DNA from: Oscillospiraceae bacterium
Lineage (GTDB): Bacteria > Bacillota_A > Clostridia > Oscillospirales > Ruminococcaceae
Assembly: GCA_017414145.1 (NCBI GenBank)
Contig: JAFPQL010000036.1
Span: forward strand, 1-5,835
Direction of reading: 5' to 3'
Length of the DNA: 5,835 bases
A program made the translations under genes and the position numbers. Below, one piece after another: positions 1 to 5,678 of the stretch. The number at the start of each line of letters is the position of its first letter. The first letter of the stretch is position 1. A model generated the notes under the pieces. That model ran no database searches and was not told where the DNA came from. It saw nothing but the letters and a program-made list of their open reading frames with translations.

Positions 1-844
1 GCACGCGCATCGCCTCAATCAGACCGGAACGCCCCGGTTCCGGCAGGTCGATCTGCGTGATGTCGCCGGTTATGACCATTTTACTGCCCTCTCCCAGACG
101 GGTCAGGAACATCTTGATCTGCTCAGAAGTGGTATTCTGCGCCTCGTCGAGAATGATGAAGGCGCGGTCGAGCGTGCGTCCGCGCATATAGGCGAGCGGC
201 GCGATTTCGATGATGTTCTTTTCGAGGTCGCGCTCGACGGTCTCCGAGCCGAGCATCTCAAAGAGCGCATCGTAGAGCGGCCGCAGATACGGGTCTACCT
301 TGTCCTGTAAATCGCCGGGGAGGAAGCCGAGCTTTTCGCCCGCTTCGACGGCCGGCCGCGTCAGGATGATGCGGTCGATGTCATGTGCCTTCAGCGCCTT
401 GACGGCCATTGCCACGGCGAGATAGGTCTTGCCGGTGCCGGCGGGGCCGATGCCCAGCACGATGGTATTGCCGGCGATGGCGTCCAGATAATGCTTCTGT
501 CCGACGGTGCGCGGCCGGATCGGCTTGCCGCTGACGGTCAGCGCGACGGCATCCGCCGAGAGTGCCCGCACCTCTGCCGCAGCATCGTCCGCGACCATAG
601 AAACGACATACCGCACGGTCTGCTCGCTGAGCGGATCGCCCTTGCCGGCGTTCTGCATCAGCAGTTCAAAGGCCTCCAGCGCCTTGTCCACATCCGGCTC
701 CGCGCCGGTGATTTTCACAGTCGAACCGCGGTTGACGATGACGACATGAAACCGCTTCTGAATCAGGTTCAAATGGGTATCGTAACTGCCGAAAACGGCG
801 GGAATCAGGTCGGGATTTGCTGCGTTCCATACGCGTTCTGCCAT
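1..844 (-). CDS. phoH: PhoH family P-loop ATPase, C-terminus cut by the window edge
   Basis: The first 281 residues are visible. Family members are usually a little over 300 residues, so roughly 40 C-terminal residues lie outside the window. The N-terminal part (about residues 22-100) resembles the small KH-like RNA-binding region of PhoH proteins. The ATPase domain follows, with Walker A GPAGTGKT at 133-140, [19 protein letters not shown] at 161-179, and Walker [10 protein letters not shown] at 229-237, with D233 and E234 as the magnesium and catalytic pair. These motifs are diagnostic of PhoH. The family is cytoplasmic and associated with RNA metabolism, often near ybeY; its exact biochemical role is not settled. 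The ATG start is supported by AAGGAG (853-858) eight bases upstream. It follows yqfD by 94 bases, the usual Firmicutes order yqfC-yqfD-phoH, but a TATAAT in the gap suggests its own promoter as well. Identification is secure. Confidence 0.96.
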   Translation of the reverse strand, partial: MAERVWNAANPDLIPAVFGSYDTHLNLIQKRFHVVIVNRGSTVKITGAEPDVDKALEAFELLMQNAGKGDPLSEQTVRYVVSMVADDAAAEVRALSADAVALTVSGKPIRPRTVGQKHYLDAIAGNTIVLGIGPAGTGKTYLAVAMAVKALKAHDIDRIILTRPAVEAGEKLGFLPGDLQDKVDPYLRPLYDALFEMLGSETVERDLEKNIIEIAPLAYMRGRTLDRAFIILDEAQNTTSEQIKMFLTRLGEGSKMVITGDITQIDLPEPGRSGLIEAMRV

Positions 845-898
845 GCTGTTTGCTCCTTGATTTTAATGGTTCTTGTGCATCCGCACAATTCTATATCC

Positions 899-927
899 AT
901 TATACCACAACGGGATTGAAAATGGAA
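899..927 (-). promoter_or_regulatory. candidate extended -10 promoter for phoH
   Basis: Read on the minus strand, a perfect TATAAT at 904-899 is preceded by TGG, forming an extended -10 (TGnTATAAT). The matching -35 position, 17 bases upstream, is TTCCAT (927-922), which is weak; an extended -10 can compensate for that. The start site would fall near 892, giving a leader of about 48 bases before the phoH ATG. It lies in the gap after the yqfD stop, so phoH could be expressed independently of the sporulation genes upstream. This is a motif-level call only. Confidence 0.5.
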
Positions 928-938
928 TAGTTTTAGGA

Positions 939-2099
939 TTATTTCACAAAAATTTCACTTGTTTTCCCGATAATACCCTTGATTTCATAGTGAATTTTCA
1001 GCGATATGCCCAAATCGGTTTCCGTGAAGGTTTCCGACCGGCTGAGAATCTCGTCATTCCGGTGGAAATTTCGCTCATAACGCGCCGCGGAATCGAGCAG
1101 CAACGCACGGAGCTCCTCCGGTGTCCGGACGGCCACAGCGGACTGCGCCTCGGTGTAGCGGCAGTCGATCAGCGCAAACGGCAGACGGCATCCAAGCAGC
1201 GTCAGCGGATGCGGCTCCTCCCGGTAGACGACCGTTCCGGACGGCGGAGCGGGCTGAAAGGGCAGCGGGAGCCGCTTGCCGAACGCCTCCAGCACCCGTC
1301 TTGTGCGTGTCTCGCCCGCTGCCGGCACCTCATCGCAAAATGCCAGCTCCTGCGAGAAATCCGTTTCGTAGATGCCGGTGACGATGCCGTCCGCGTGATA
1401 AAACCGCGTTGTGCCGTACCGGTCCTCGACCGCGCCGGAGAGAATCACATCCCCTGCACGGACCGTGTCACCCGCCTGCCGCACGGCCTGCCCGCCCAGC
1501 ACGCGGATGTCCGTGAGCTGCGCGTCAACATCTGCAATATAGTTGCAAGGGATGCGGTCCCGCACGAGCTCCGGCGGCTTGCGCTCCTCTGTCAGATCGA
1601 CAATCAGCCGCCCGCCCGTATGCCGCAGCGCAATCCACTCGATGCCGCTGACAGCCAGCCGCATCCGCCGTTCGACATAGGTGAAGGGAATCTCCGAAAC
1701 CGGCGTGCCGCGCCGCACGCCGAGCGCGTCGAGCGCACAGAGGATTTCTGTATCTGAAATTGCTGTATTTCCGTGAATTTCAATGCTTCTTACAAAGCAG
1801 TTGCACCAGATATACAACGCCGTACCGAGCAGCAGACCGCAGAACAGTCCGAGCCGCAGGCGATACGGCGCCAGCGCAAACCGAAGGCCGCGCCGCCGCA
1901 GCACCGTCAGCCGGATGCCGCAGTCCGCCGCGGTTCTTGTGATGCCGAACCAGTGCTTTGCGCGGGCGCGGGCATACAGCACGCCGCCGCGTATCTGCTG
2001 CGCTGCCAGCGGAAAATGTGCCGTCCGCAGCGCATCACGGAAGGCGGTCAGTTCCGCGCCCTCCGCGGAAAACGCAATCCATGCGGAACACCGTCTCAT
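939..2099 (-). CDS. yqfD: sporulation protein YqfD
   Basis: A 386-residue membrane protein of the YqfD family. The N-terminal region (1-80) is soluble and basic. One membrane segment spans about residues 82-101 (LGLFCGLLLGTALYIW), followed by SIEIHGNTAISDTEIL (105-120), a POTRA-like start typical of this family. The segment ERKPP (172-176) and the stretch from NYIADVDA (187-194) to AGDVILSG (215-222) match the conserved core, which looks like a lipoyl-type beta hammerhead. The C-terminus is predicted to lie outside the membrane. In Bacillus the gene is part of the mother-cell sporulation programme; its precise molecular role is unclear. The ATG start has GGGGAGG (2107-2113) seven bases upstream. 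It follows yqfC by only 20 bases, so the two are almost certainly co-transcribed. Length and gene order fit the family. Confidence 0.92.
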   Translation of the reverse strand: MRRCSAWIAFSAEGAELTAFRDALRTAHFPLAAQQIRGGVLYARARAKHWFGITRTAADCGIRLTVLRRRGLRFALAPYRLRLGLFCGLLLGTALYIWCNCFVRSIEIHGNTAISDTEILCALDALGVRRGTPVSEIPFTYVERRMRLAVSGIEWIALRHTGGRLIVDLTEERKPPELVRDRIPCNYIADVDAQLTDIRVLGGQAVRQAGDTVRAGDVILSGAVEDRYGTTRFYHADGIVTGIYETDFSQELAFCDEVPAAGETRTRRVLEAFGKRLPLPFQPAPPSGTVVYREEPHPLTLLGCRLPFALIDCRYTEAQSAVAVRTPEELRALLLDSAARYERNFHRNDEILSRSETFTETDLGISLKIHYEIKGIIGKTSEIFVK

Positions 2100-2119
2100 C
2101 CCGTCGCCTCCCCGCGCTG

Positions 2120-2356
2120 TCAGATGCCGCCGTCAAATTCAATCGCCGCAATTTCCCCGCTGATATGCAGGCCGGCCTCGCTGAAATCCGTCGCGGTCAG
2201 CCCCTTCCCCCAGACCGCGACCGAATGCCCGCGGATCTTGAGCTGCACCAGCATTTCGCTGCACTCCAGCAGCCTGCGGCAGCGGTCGATATACACATCC
2301 GTATTGCCGCAGATTTCAATGCGGTCATCGGAAAACGGCAGCGGAATCCGGTTCAT
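2120..2356 (-). CDS. yqfC: YabP/YqfC family sporulation protein
   Basis: A small 78-residue protein (counted from the ATG) of the YabP/YqfC family, a compact all-beta domain. Visible family features are the opening IEICGNTDVYIDRCRRLLEC, corresponding to the usual 'i.i.G...l.Ien...ll.y' pattern, and the later LKIRGHSVAVWGKGL and LHISGEIAAIEF strands ending in a short acidic tail. It has no signal peptide or membrane segment. In Bacillus the homologue belongs to the sporulation regulon and precedes yqfD, as here. A GTG six bases upstream (2362) is an alternative start, but the G-run ribosome binding site is only one base from it and seven bases from the ATG at 2356, so the ATG is preferred. An in-frame TGA at 2374-2372 rules out a longer protein. 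The family assignment rests on pattern plus synteny. Confidence 0.87.
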   Translation of the reverse strand: MNRIPLPFSDDRIEICGNTDVYIDRCRRLLECSEMLVQLKIRGHSVAVWGKGLTATDFSEAGLHISGEIAAIEFDGGI

Positions 2357-2363
2357 GCGCACA

Positions 2364-2368
2364 CCCCC
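2364..2368 (-). promoter_or_regulatory. ribosome binding site deciding the yqfC start
   Basis: GGGGG on the minus strand lies seven bases before ATG 2356 but only one base before the in-frame GTG at 2362. The spacing favours the ATG and a 78-residue protein. Confidence 0.55.
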
Positions 2369-2408
2369 GAATCAGTTTCATTACAGCTTATGGCGCCGGT
2401 TCTGATTC
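2369..2408. repeat. 7-bp inverted repeat in the yqfC/ylbJ divergent region
   Basis: GAATCAG at 2369-2375 is the exact reverse complement of CTGATTC at 2402-2408, with 26 bases between. The right arm overlaps the proposed yqfC -10. It could be an operator serving both divergent genes. Seven-base arms can also arise by chance. Confidence 0.3.
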
Positions 2409-2434
2409 TATGCAGGCGGCGCATATGCTGGCAC
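2405..2434 (-). promoter_or_regulatory. candidate promoter for yqfC-yqfD
   Basis: On the minus strand, GTGCCA (2434-2429, four of six -35 positions) and TAGAAT (2410-2405, five of six -10 positions) are separated by 18 bases. The start would lie near 2397, about 40 bases before the yqfC start. The same -10 can be read as CATAGAAT (2412-2405), which fits the CATAnnnT -10 of the mother-cell factor sigma-E known to control these genes in Bacillus. I found no matching sigma-E -35 at the proper distance. Which sigma factor would read it is therefore open. Confidence 0.35.
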
Positions 2435-2436
2435 AT

Positions 2437-2443
2437 GGGAGGG
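2437..2443 (+). promoter_or_regulatory. ribosome binding site deciding the ylbJ start
   Basis: GGGAGGG lies six bases before the GTG at 2450. An in-frame ATG at 2444 directly abuts it and another at 2435 overlaps it, so neither can use it well. GTG 2450 is therefore the best start. A much longer in-frame extension to 1958 would run antisense through yqfC and yqfD and has no support. Confidence 0.7.
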
Positions 2444-2449
2444 ATGTCC

Positions 2450-3541
2450 GTGAAGAAATCCTTATCGCAATATACGCCAATTTTCATCATATGTCTGCTG
2501 CTTCTGCTCGCGGCGGATGCCCCGGCGGTGTCGGCGGCTGTCTCGGCGCGTCTGACGCTTTGTCTCAGCACCTTGATTCCGTCGCTCTTCGGGTGCATGG
2601 CGGCGGCAAATCTGCTCCTTGCGGGCGGCGCCGCGGCAAAGCTCGGTGCAGGGCTCCGGATTCCGGCGCGTCTGCTGCATTTTTCTGATGAATGTATGGG
2701 GATATTCGCGGTCAGTCAGCTCGCCGGATACCCCGTCGGTGCGCTGCTCCTGAAGCAGGCCGCAGACGCCGGCAGACTGACAGGCCGCGAGGCAGCCGCC
2801 CGCACAGCCGTATGCTATGGCGGCGGGCCTGCATTTCTGGTCGGATTCGCCGGTGCGGAGCTGTTCGGAAGCACCGCCGCCGGCTGGGTCATGCTCGGCG
2901 CGTGCATTCTCGCAAATTTCGCAGTCGCCGCAGTATGCCGCCCGCCCGCTGCATCCGGCATACCGGCAGAATCGCCGCCGTGCAGGTTCCATGCCGCCGC
3001 GCTGACCGCTTCCGTTTCGAATACGGTGCGCAGTCTCGTGCAGATCTGCGGGATTGTGCTTTGCTTCGGCGTTGTGACCAGACTCGCGGAGCTGCTCGGC
3101 ATCCTGCGTCTGCTGACGGCAGCGGGCAGAGCTGCCGACATTCCCGCGCAGACGGTTTCCGCGCTGTTTGCCGCCGTTCTGGATGTCACGCAGCTTCGGG
3201 GGCTGCTCGTCTGCGGGCTGCCCTTTCACCTGCTGCTGCCGCTGACGGCGGGGCTGCTGTCCTTCGGCGGCATCTGCGTGCAGATGCAGTGTCTGTCGGT
3301 CGGCGTGCCGGAGCTGTCCGCCGTCCGGCTGCTGCTGACCCGCCTGCTGACCGCGCTGCTCACCGCCGGACTGACCGCCGCCGCCGTCCCGTTTCTCCCC
3401 GTTCCGGATGCCGCCGCAGTATTTGCACATGAAACTGCCGTCTCCCGATCCGGCTCTGTCATACCGGCGCTGCTGATCTTCAGCACGGGGTTTCCGCTGC
3501 TGTTCCCCGCACGGCGCCGCACCGGAGCGCACATCCTGTGA
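2450..3541 (+). CDS. ylbJ: YlbJ-like sporulation integral membrane protein (nucleoside-recognition/Gate fold)
   Basis: A polytopic membrane protein of 363 residues from a GTG start. Hydrophobic segments are visible at about 9-30, 33-59, 84-100, 126-164, 196-218, 236-280, 293-316 and 335-353. Family markers are SQLAGYPVGALLL (89-101), CYGGGPAFLVGFAG (122-135), in the place of the conserved 'N/G-P.F..G..G' loop of the Gate domain, and LSFGGICVQMQ (270-280), matching the 'SFGG.s.h.Q' motif of YlbJ. Bacillus YlbJ is about 400 residues; this one is somewhat shorter, mainly in its loops. In Bacillus the gene is induced in the mother cell and contributes to spore formation; the transported or sensed substrate is unknown. 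It is divergent from yqfC, another sporulation gene, which supports the assignment. An alternative label is generic nucleoside-recognition membrane protein. I see no strong promoter directly in front of it. Confidence 0.82.
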   Translation: MKKSLSQYTPIFIICLLLLLAADAPAVSAAVSARLTLCLSTLIPSLFGCMAAANLLLAGGAAAKLGAGLRIPARLLHFSDECMGIFAVSQLAGYPVGALLLKQAADAGRLTGREAAARTAVCYGGGPAFLVGFAGAELFGSTAAGWVMLGACILANFAVAAVCRPPAASGIPAESPPCRFHAAALTASVSNTVRSLVQICGIVLCFGVVTRLAELLGILRLLTAAGRAADIPAQTVSALFAAVLDVTQLRGLLVCGLPFHLLLPLTAGLLSFGGICVQMQCLSVGVPELSAVRLLLTRLLTALLTAGLTAAAVPFLPVPDAAAVFAHETAVSRSGSVIPALLIFSTGFPLLFPARRRTGAHIL

Positions 3542-3602
3542 CAGCGGGGCGCAGCTTTCACAAATCGCCGCATAGCCTGTGCATCATCAGCGAAAATCCG
3601 CA

Positions 3603-3645
3603 AACTGAAACGCCCGGAACCGCAGTCCCGGGCGTTTGTTCAGTT
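3603..3645. terminator. GC-rich terminator hairpin between convergent ylbJ and the xylanase gene
   Basis: The arms AAACGCCCGG (3608-3617) and CCGGGCGTTT (3628-3637) are perfectly complementary around a 10-base loop. Beyond a three-base bulge, the flanks AACTG (3603-3607) and CAGTT (3641-3645) can also pair. The stem lies 31 bases before the xylanase stop in plus coordinates and 66 bases after the ylbJ stop, so it is placed to end both transcripts. The T-runs are short (three bases), so termination strength is uncertain. Confidence 0.75.
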
Positions 3646-3667
3646 CATATGGTTCTTCAGACCGTCA

Positions 3668-5245
3668 TCACATTCCGGCAATCAGCTGGAGCAGTGCTGC
3701 GAGGTCTTCCGAGGTCAGCTTGCTGTTGTTGGTCAGCTCTGCGTTTGCAAGGCCGTCAGCCGATACATTGACCGAATCCTCGGCAATATACCGTGCCAGC
3801 AGAACCGCATCCGCGATCTGCACCTTGCCGTTGCAGTCCACATCGCCGGCAAGCTTCGCTTTGTTGCCGCCTTCAGACGAACTCGATGTGGTGGTGGTCG
3901 TGGTCGTCGTGGTCGTCGAATCGGCGATAACCGGTGTCAGCTTCACATCATCGACGAAGAAGGAGAGCAGATCGGAAGCTGCCGGTGTCTCCGTATACTT
4001 CGTCTGGATGTAGAGTGCAATGTCGGTCGCGCCGGCAGGAACGGTGAAGTCCTTGCCCAGCTCAGCCCACTTCTCACTCGAACCCTCCACGGTGACAATG
4101 TCATCGTAGCTGGTGCTGCCGCCGCCGCTGCCCTTATACATCAGACCGATCGTATAGGACAGGTTCTTATACTGCTCGTTCTTGTACGAACAGTAGGCGG
4201 AGATATTGTAGGTATTGCCTGCCACCAGCTCCGAGCCGCCGCTGCATTCCAGTCCGTGCCATGCTTCGGAACGGCCGGTGACATAGAGCGAGTTCTTGCC
4301 GCCGTGTGCCATGTCAGAGGTGATGCCGTAATCCGATGCGCCTCTGGTCTTCCAGTTCGTACCGGAGCCCTCGAAATCATCCGAGATACCGGTGCCGGAA
4401 CCGGACGGCTTGGTGTACTTGACAGTATCTTCCGGAACGATGTCGATATCACCGCCGCCGCCGGCCCATTCCGGACGCTGGCCGCCGTTGAAGCCATCAT
4501 AGTTCAGGACATTCGTGTAAACATTTGCGGAGCCGTTGGACTGATAGCCCTCGACATTCAGCGAGACTTCATACATGGTGCCGGACATATCCATGCCCGC
4601 CTTTTCCCATGCGGCGAAGTGGTTGCTGACCGTGATCGTGCTCTTGATGTCAACTTCCTGATTGTCTCTTGCAGGGTTTTCGTTCTGCTTGCGGACACTC
4701 CAGTACTGGAAGAATGTCTCGGTGCCGTTGATGGACGGCTGATTGGTACGGACCGTACGGTAGATATCGTAGTTCTTGCCGTCGGAAGTCACAGTACCCA
4801 TGGAACCTGCGTTCCCGGGCGGTCTCCAGGAGCCCCAGCCCTCGACGATGTAGTACTCGACGGTCGGATACTGACCCTTGCAGTCATCGACCCAGCCGTA
4901 GCAGCACATATAGGAGTTGCCGCGGGGATGATACTTGACGCCGTAGTCGATCGTGATCGTACCCATCTGCTTGTAGGTGGTGGTTCTGCGCTTCTGCCGC
5001 TTGCCCTTTCTGAACAGATTGTTCAGGGTGCTGTTCCAGCTGCAGGTGAACGCGCCGCCTGCATCTCTGTCGCCAGTCCAGGTGATCTGTCCCGTACCGT
5101 TCTGATTCCACGCCTCGTAATCATAGCCATAGGAATCCGTGCAGGTTCCCATGCTCTGGTAGTCGGCCGCATTGACCGGCAGTGCGGAAACAGAAGTCGC
5201 AGCCAGAACAGCCGCACTGGCGATACCCAAAATGCGTTTCTTCAT
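3668..5245 (-). CDS. secreted cellulosomal xylanase: GH11 - CBM22 - dockerin
   Basis: A modular endo-1,4-beta-xylanase of 525 residues. A Sec signal peptide (MKKRILGIASAAVLAATSVS onward) probably ends near VNA at 24-26. The GH11 domain covers about 30-255. It carries the nucleophile E130 in PTVEYYIVEGWGSWRP, the thumb motif NQPSINGTETFFQYWSVR (168-185), NHFAAWEKAGM (208-218) and the acid/base E232 in NVEGYQSNGSA. A CBM22-type module covers about 286-438 (ISDDFEGSGTNWKTRG, GRSEAWHG, SFFVDDVKL) and should bind xylan. A linker with ten threonines (444-453) leads to a type I dockerin (464-525). Its first calcium loop is D468, D470, N472, D479; the second is E503, T505, N507, D514. The dockerin implies attachment to a cohesin scaffold outside the cell. 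The ATG has GGAGGG (5253-5258) seven bases upstream. Oddities are a very basic stretch at 79-87 and five cysteines in the GH11 part. The gene has its own promoter region and terminator. Confidence 0.96.
   Translation of the reverse strand: MKKRILGIASAAVLAATSVSALPVNAADYQSMGTCTDSYGYDYEAWNQNGTGQITWTGDRDAGGAFTCSWNSTLNNLFRKGKRQKRRTTTYKQMGTITIDYGVKYHPRGNSYMCCYGWVDDCKGQYPTVEYYIVEGWGSWRPPGNAGSMGTVTSDGKNYDIYRTVRTNQPSINGTETFFQYWSVRKQNENPARDNQEVDIKSTITVSNHFAAWEKAGMDMSGTMYEVSLNVEGYQSNGSANVYTNVLNYDGFNGGQRPEWAGGGGDIDIVPEDTVKYTKPSGSGTGISDDFEGSGTNWKTRGASDYGITSDMAHGGKNSLYVTGRSEAWHGLECSGGSELVAGNTYNISAYCSYKNEQYKNLSYTIGLMYKGSGGGSTSYDDIVTVEGSSEKWAELGKDFTVPAGATDIALYIQTKYTETPAASDLLSFFVDDVKLTPVIADSTTTTTTTTTTSSSSEGGNKAKLAGDVDCNGKVQIADAVLLARYIAEDSVNVSADGLANAELTNNSKLTSEDLAALLQLIAGM
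3887..3916 (-). repeat. ten-codon threonine repeat in the xylanase linker
   Basis: Ten consecutive threonine codons (mostly ACC and ACG, one ACA) encode residues 444-453, followed by four serines. This is the flexible linker between CBM22 and dockerin. Such a near-perfect trinucleotide run can change length by slippage without breaking the frame. Confidence 0.85.
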
Positions 5246-5271
5246 AGCTAATCCCTCCGTTTTTTCATTGT

Positions 5272-5293
5272 ATCAGCCCTCGCGCAGGCTGAT
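5272..5293 (-). promoter_or_regulatory. leader hairpin 2 of the xylanase mRNA
   Basis: The arms ATCAGCC (5272-5278) and GGCTGAT (5287-5293), written on the plus strand, are perfectly complementary with an eight-base loop. In the minus-strand mRNA the stem would sit about 13 bases before the GGAGGG ribosome binding site. No T-run follows, so it is not an intrinsic terminator. Confidence 0.55.
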
Positions 5294-5302
5294 GATTTCG
5301 GT

Positions 5303-5331
5303 CACCGAAGCAGACCCCCTCTGCTTTGGTG
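5303..5331 (-). promoter_or_regulatory. leader hairpin 1 of the xylanase mRNA
   Basis: Twelve-base arms (5303-5314 and 5320-5331) pair with a single mismatch around a five-base loop that is GGGGG in the mRNA. The stem begins about three bases after the start site expected from the promoter at 5341-5369, so it would be almost at the 5' end of the transcript. A 5'-terminal stem could protect the mRNA from decay; the G-rich loop could also be a contact site. It matches no riboswitch class I can name. Confidence 0.6.
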
Positions 5332-5340
5332 CTTACTTCT

Positions 5341-5369
5341 AGTTTATCATATCCGAGCGCATTTGTCAA
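5341..5369 (-). promoter_or_regulatory. sigma-A-type promoter of the xylanase gene (proximal)
   Basis: On the minus strand, a perfect -35 TTGACA (5369-5364) is 17 bases from TAAACT (5346-5341), which matches four of six -10 positions. The start would be near 5334, giving a leader of about 89 bases with two hairpins before the xylanase ATG. Position, spacing and the AT-rich setting make this the best promoter in the window. Confidence 0.75.
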
Positions 5370-5371
5370 GC

Positions 5372-5555
5372 CCATTTATTGCGAAATTCTATGTCATAAA
5401 GTTGTACGGTCAATTCCATACATTTCGTCATTCAAACTAGTCAAATTCGTTCTGATTTTGCTTCATTTATGAAAAATCCCTTAAAAAACATACAACTTAC
5501 CGTTCAGAGAGCATACGATTCCGGAGTTATAACGCCGGCTGCCGGCAATAAATGG
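5372..5555. repeat. 11-bp inverted repeat pair around the distal xylanase promoter
   Basis: CCATTTATTGC (5372-5382) and GCAATAAATGG (5545-5555) are exact reverse complements, 162 bases apart. The left arm lies between the two promoters, at the expected start site of the distal one; the right arm is in the upstream non-coding region. Two copies of one regulator site would look like this; chance in AT-rich DNA remains possible. Confidence 0.4.
5386..5413 (-). promoter_or_regulatory. second promoter of the xylanase gene (distal)
   Basis: On the minus strand, TTGACC (5413-5408, five of six) and TAGAAT (5391-5386, five of six) are 16 bases apart. The start would be near 5379, just upstream of the proximal -35, so transcription from here would cross the proximal promoter. 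The two could allow basal and induced expression. Confidence 0.5.
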
Positions 5556-5608
5556 TCACGATTGCTTCCAAAAAATGCGATTTTGTCCCGCACGGCATCG
5601 GCGGAGAC
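5414..5608. other. AT-rich non-coding region upstream of the xylanase promoters
   Basis: No gene can be supported between the distal promoter and the terminator of the next gene. The stretch is much richer in A and T than its surroundings. It holds a third TTGACT (5444-5439, minus strand) without a good -10 and a GCCGG/CCGGC mini-palindrome at 5534-5546. It also contains one arm (5545-5555) of an 11-base inverted repeat whose other arm is at 5372-5382. Short open frames here lack ribosome binding sites, and the longer ones read into the terminator stem. It most likely contains the regulatory region of the xylanase gene. Confidence 0.55.
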
Positions 5609-5650
5609 AAAACGGAACGCCCGGATACGGGAGTCCGGGCGTTCCGTTTT
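5609..5650 (-). terminator. strong terminator of the right-hand dockerin gene
   Basis: A perfect 17-base stem, with arms 5609-5625 and 5634-5650 around an eight-base loop. It is GC-rich in the centre (CGGAACGCCCGGA) and ends in A4/T4. It begins 28 bases after the TGA of the dockerin gene entering from the right. With A4 on one side and T4 on the other it can work in either direction. It also insulates the xylanase promoter region from read-through. Confidence 0.88.
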
Positions 5651-5678
5651 ATTACTTTAGGGAGTATGAGGGGAAAAA

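Noticed and set aside
873..1757. Plus-strand open frames opposite yqfD and phoH (also 383-919)
   Set aside because: They are antisense to conserved genes, with Arg/His-rich translations and no motif or plausible ribosome binding site.
1958..2449. A 164-codon N-terminal extension of the ylbJ frame
   Set aside because: It runs antisense to yqfC and yqfD, has no membrane or family features, and the clear ribosome binding site is at 2437-2443. The open frame is explained by GC-rich codon use on the other strand.
2462..3532. A 356-codon minus-strand open frame opposite ylbJ
   Set aside because: Its low-complexity Gln/Arg/Gly-rich translation is the mirror of hydrophobic leucine-rich codons; no family match is recognised.
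4256..5251. A 331-codon plus-strand open frame opposite the xylanase
   Set aside because: It is fully antisense to a well-supported GH11 gene, has no recognisable domain, and is a typical shadow frame.
5303..5331. Leader hairpin 1 as an intrinsic terminator or known riboswitch
   Set aside because: No U-run follows the stem in the mRNA direction, and the leader is too short and simple for the riboswitch classes I can recognise.
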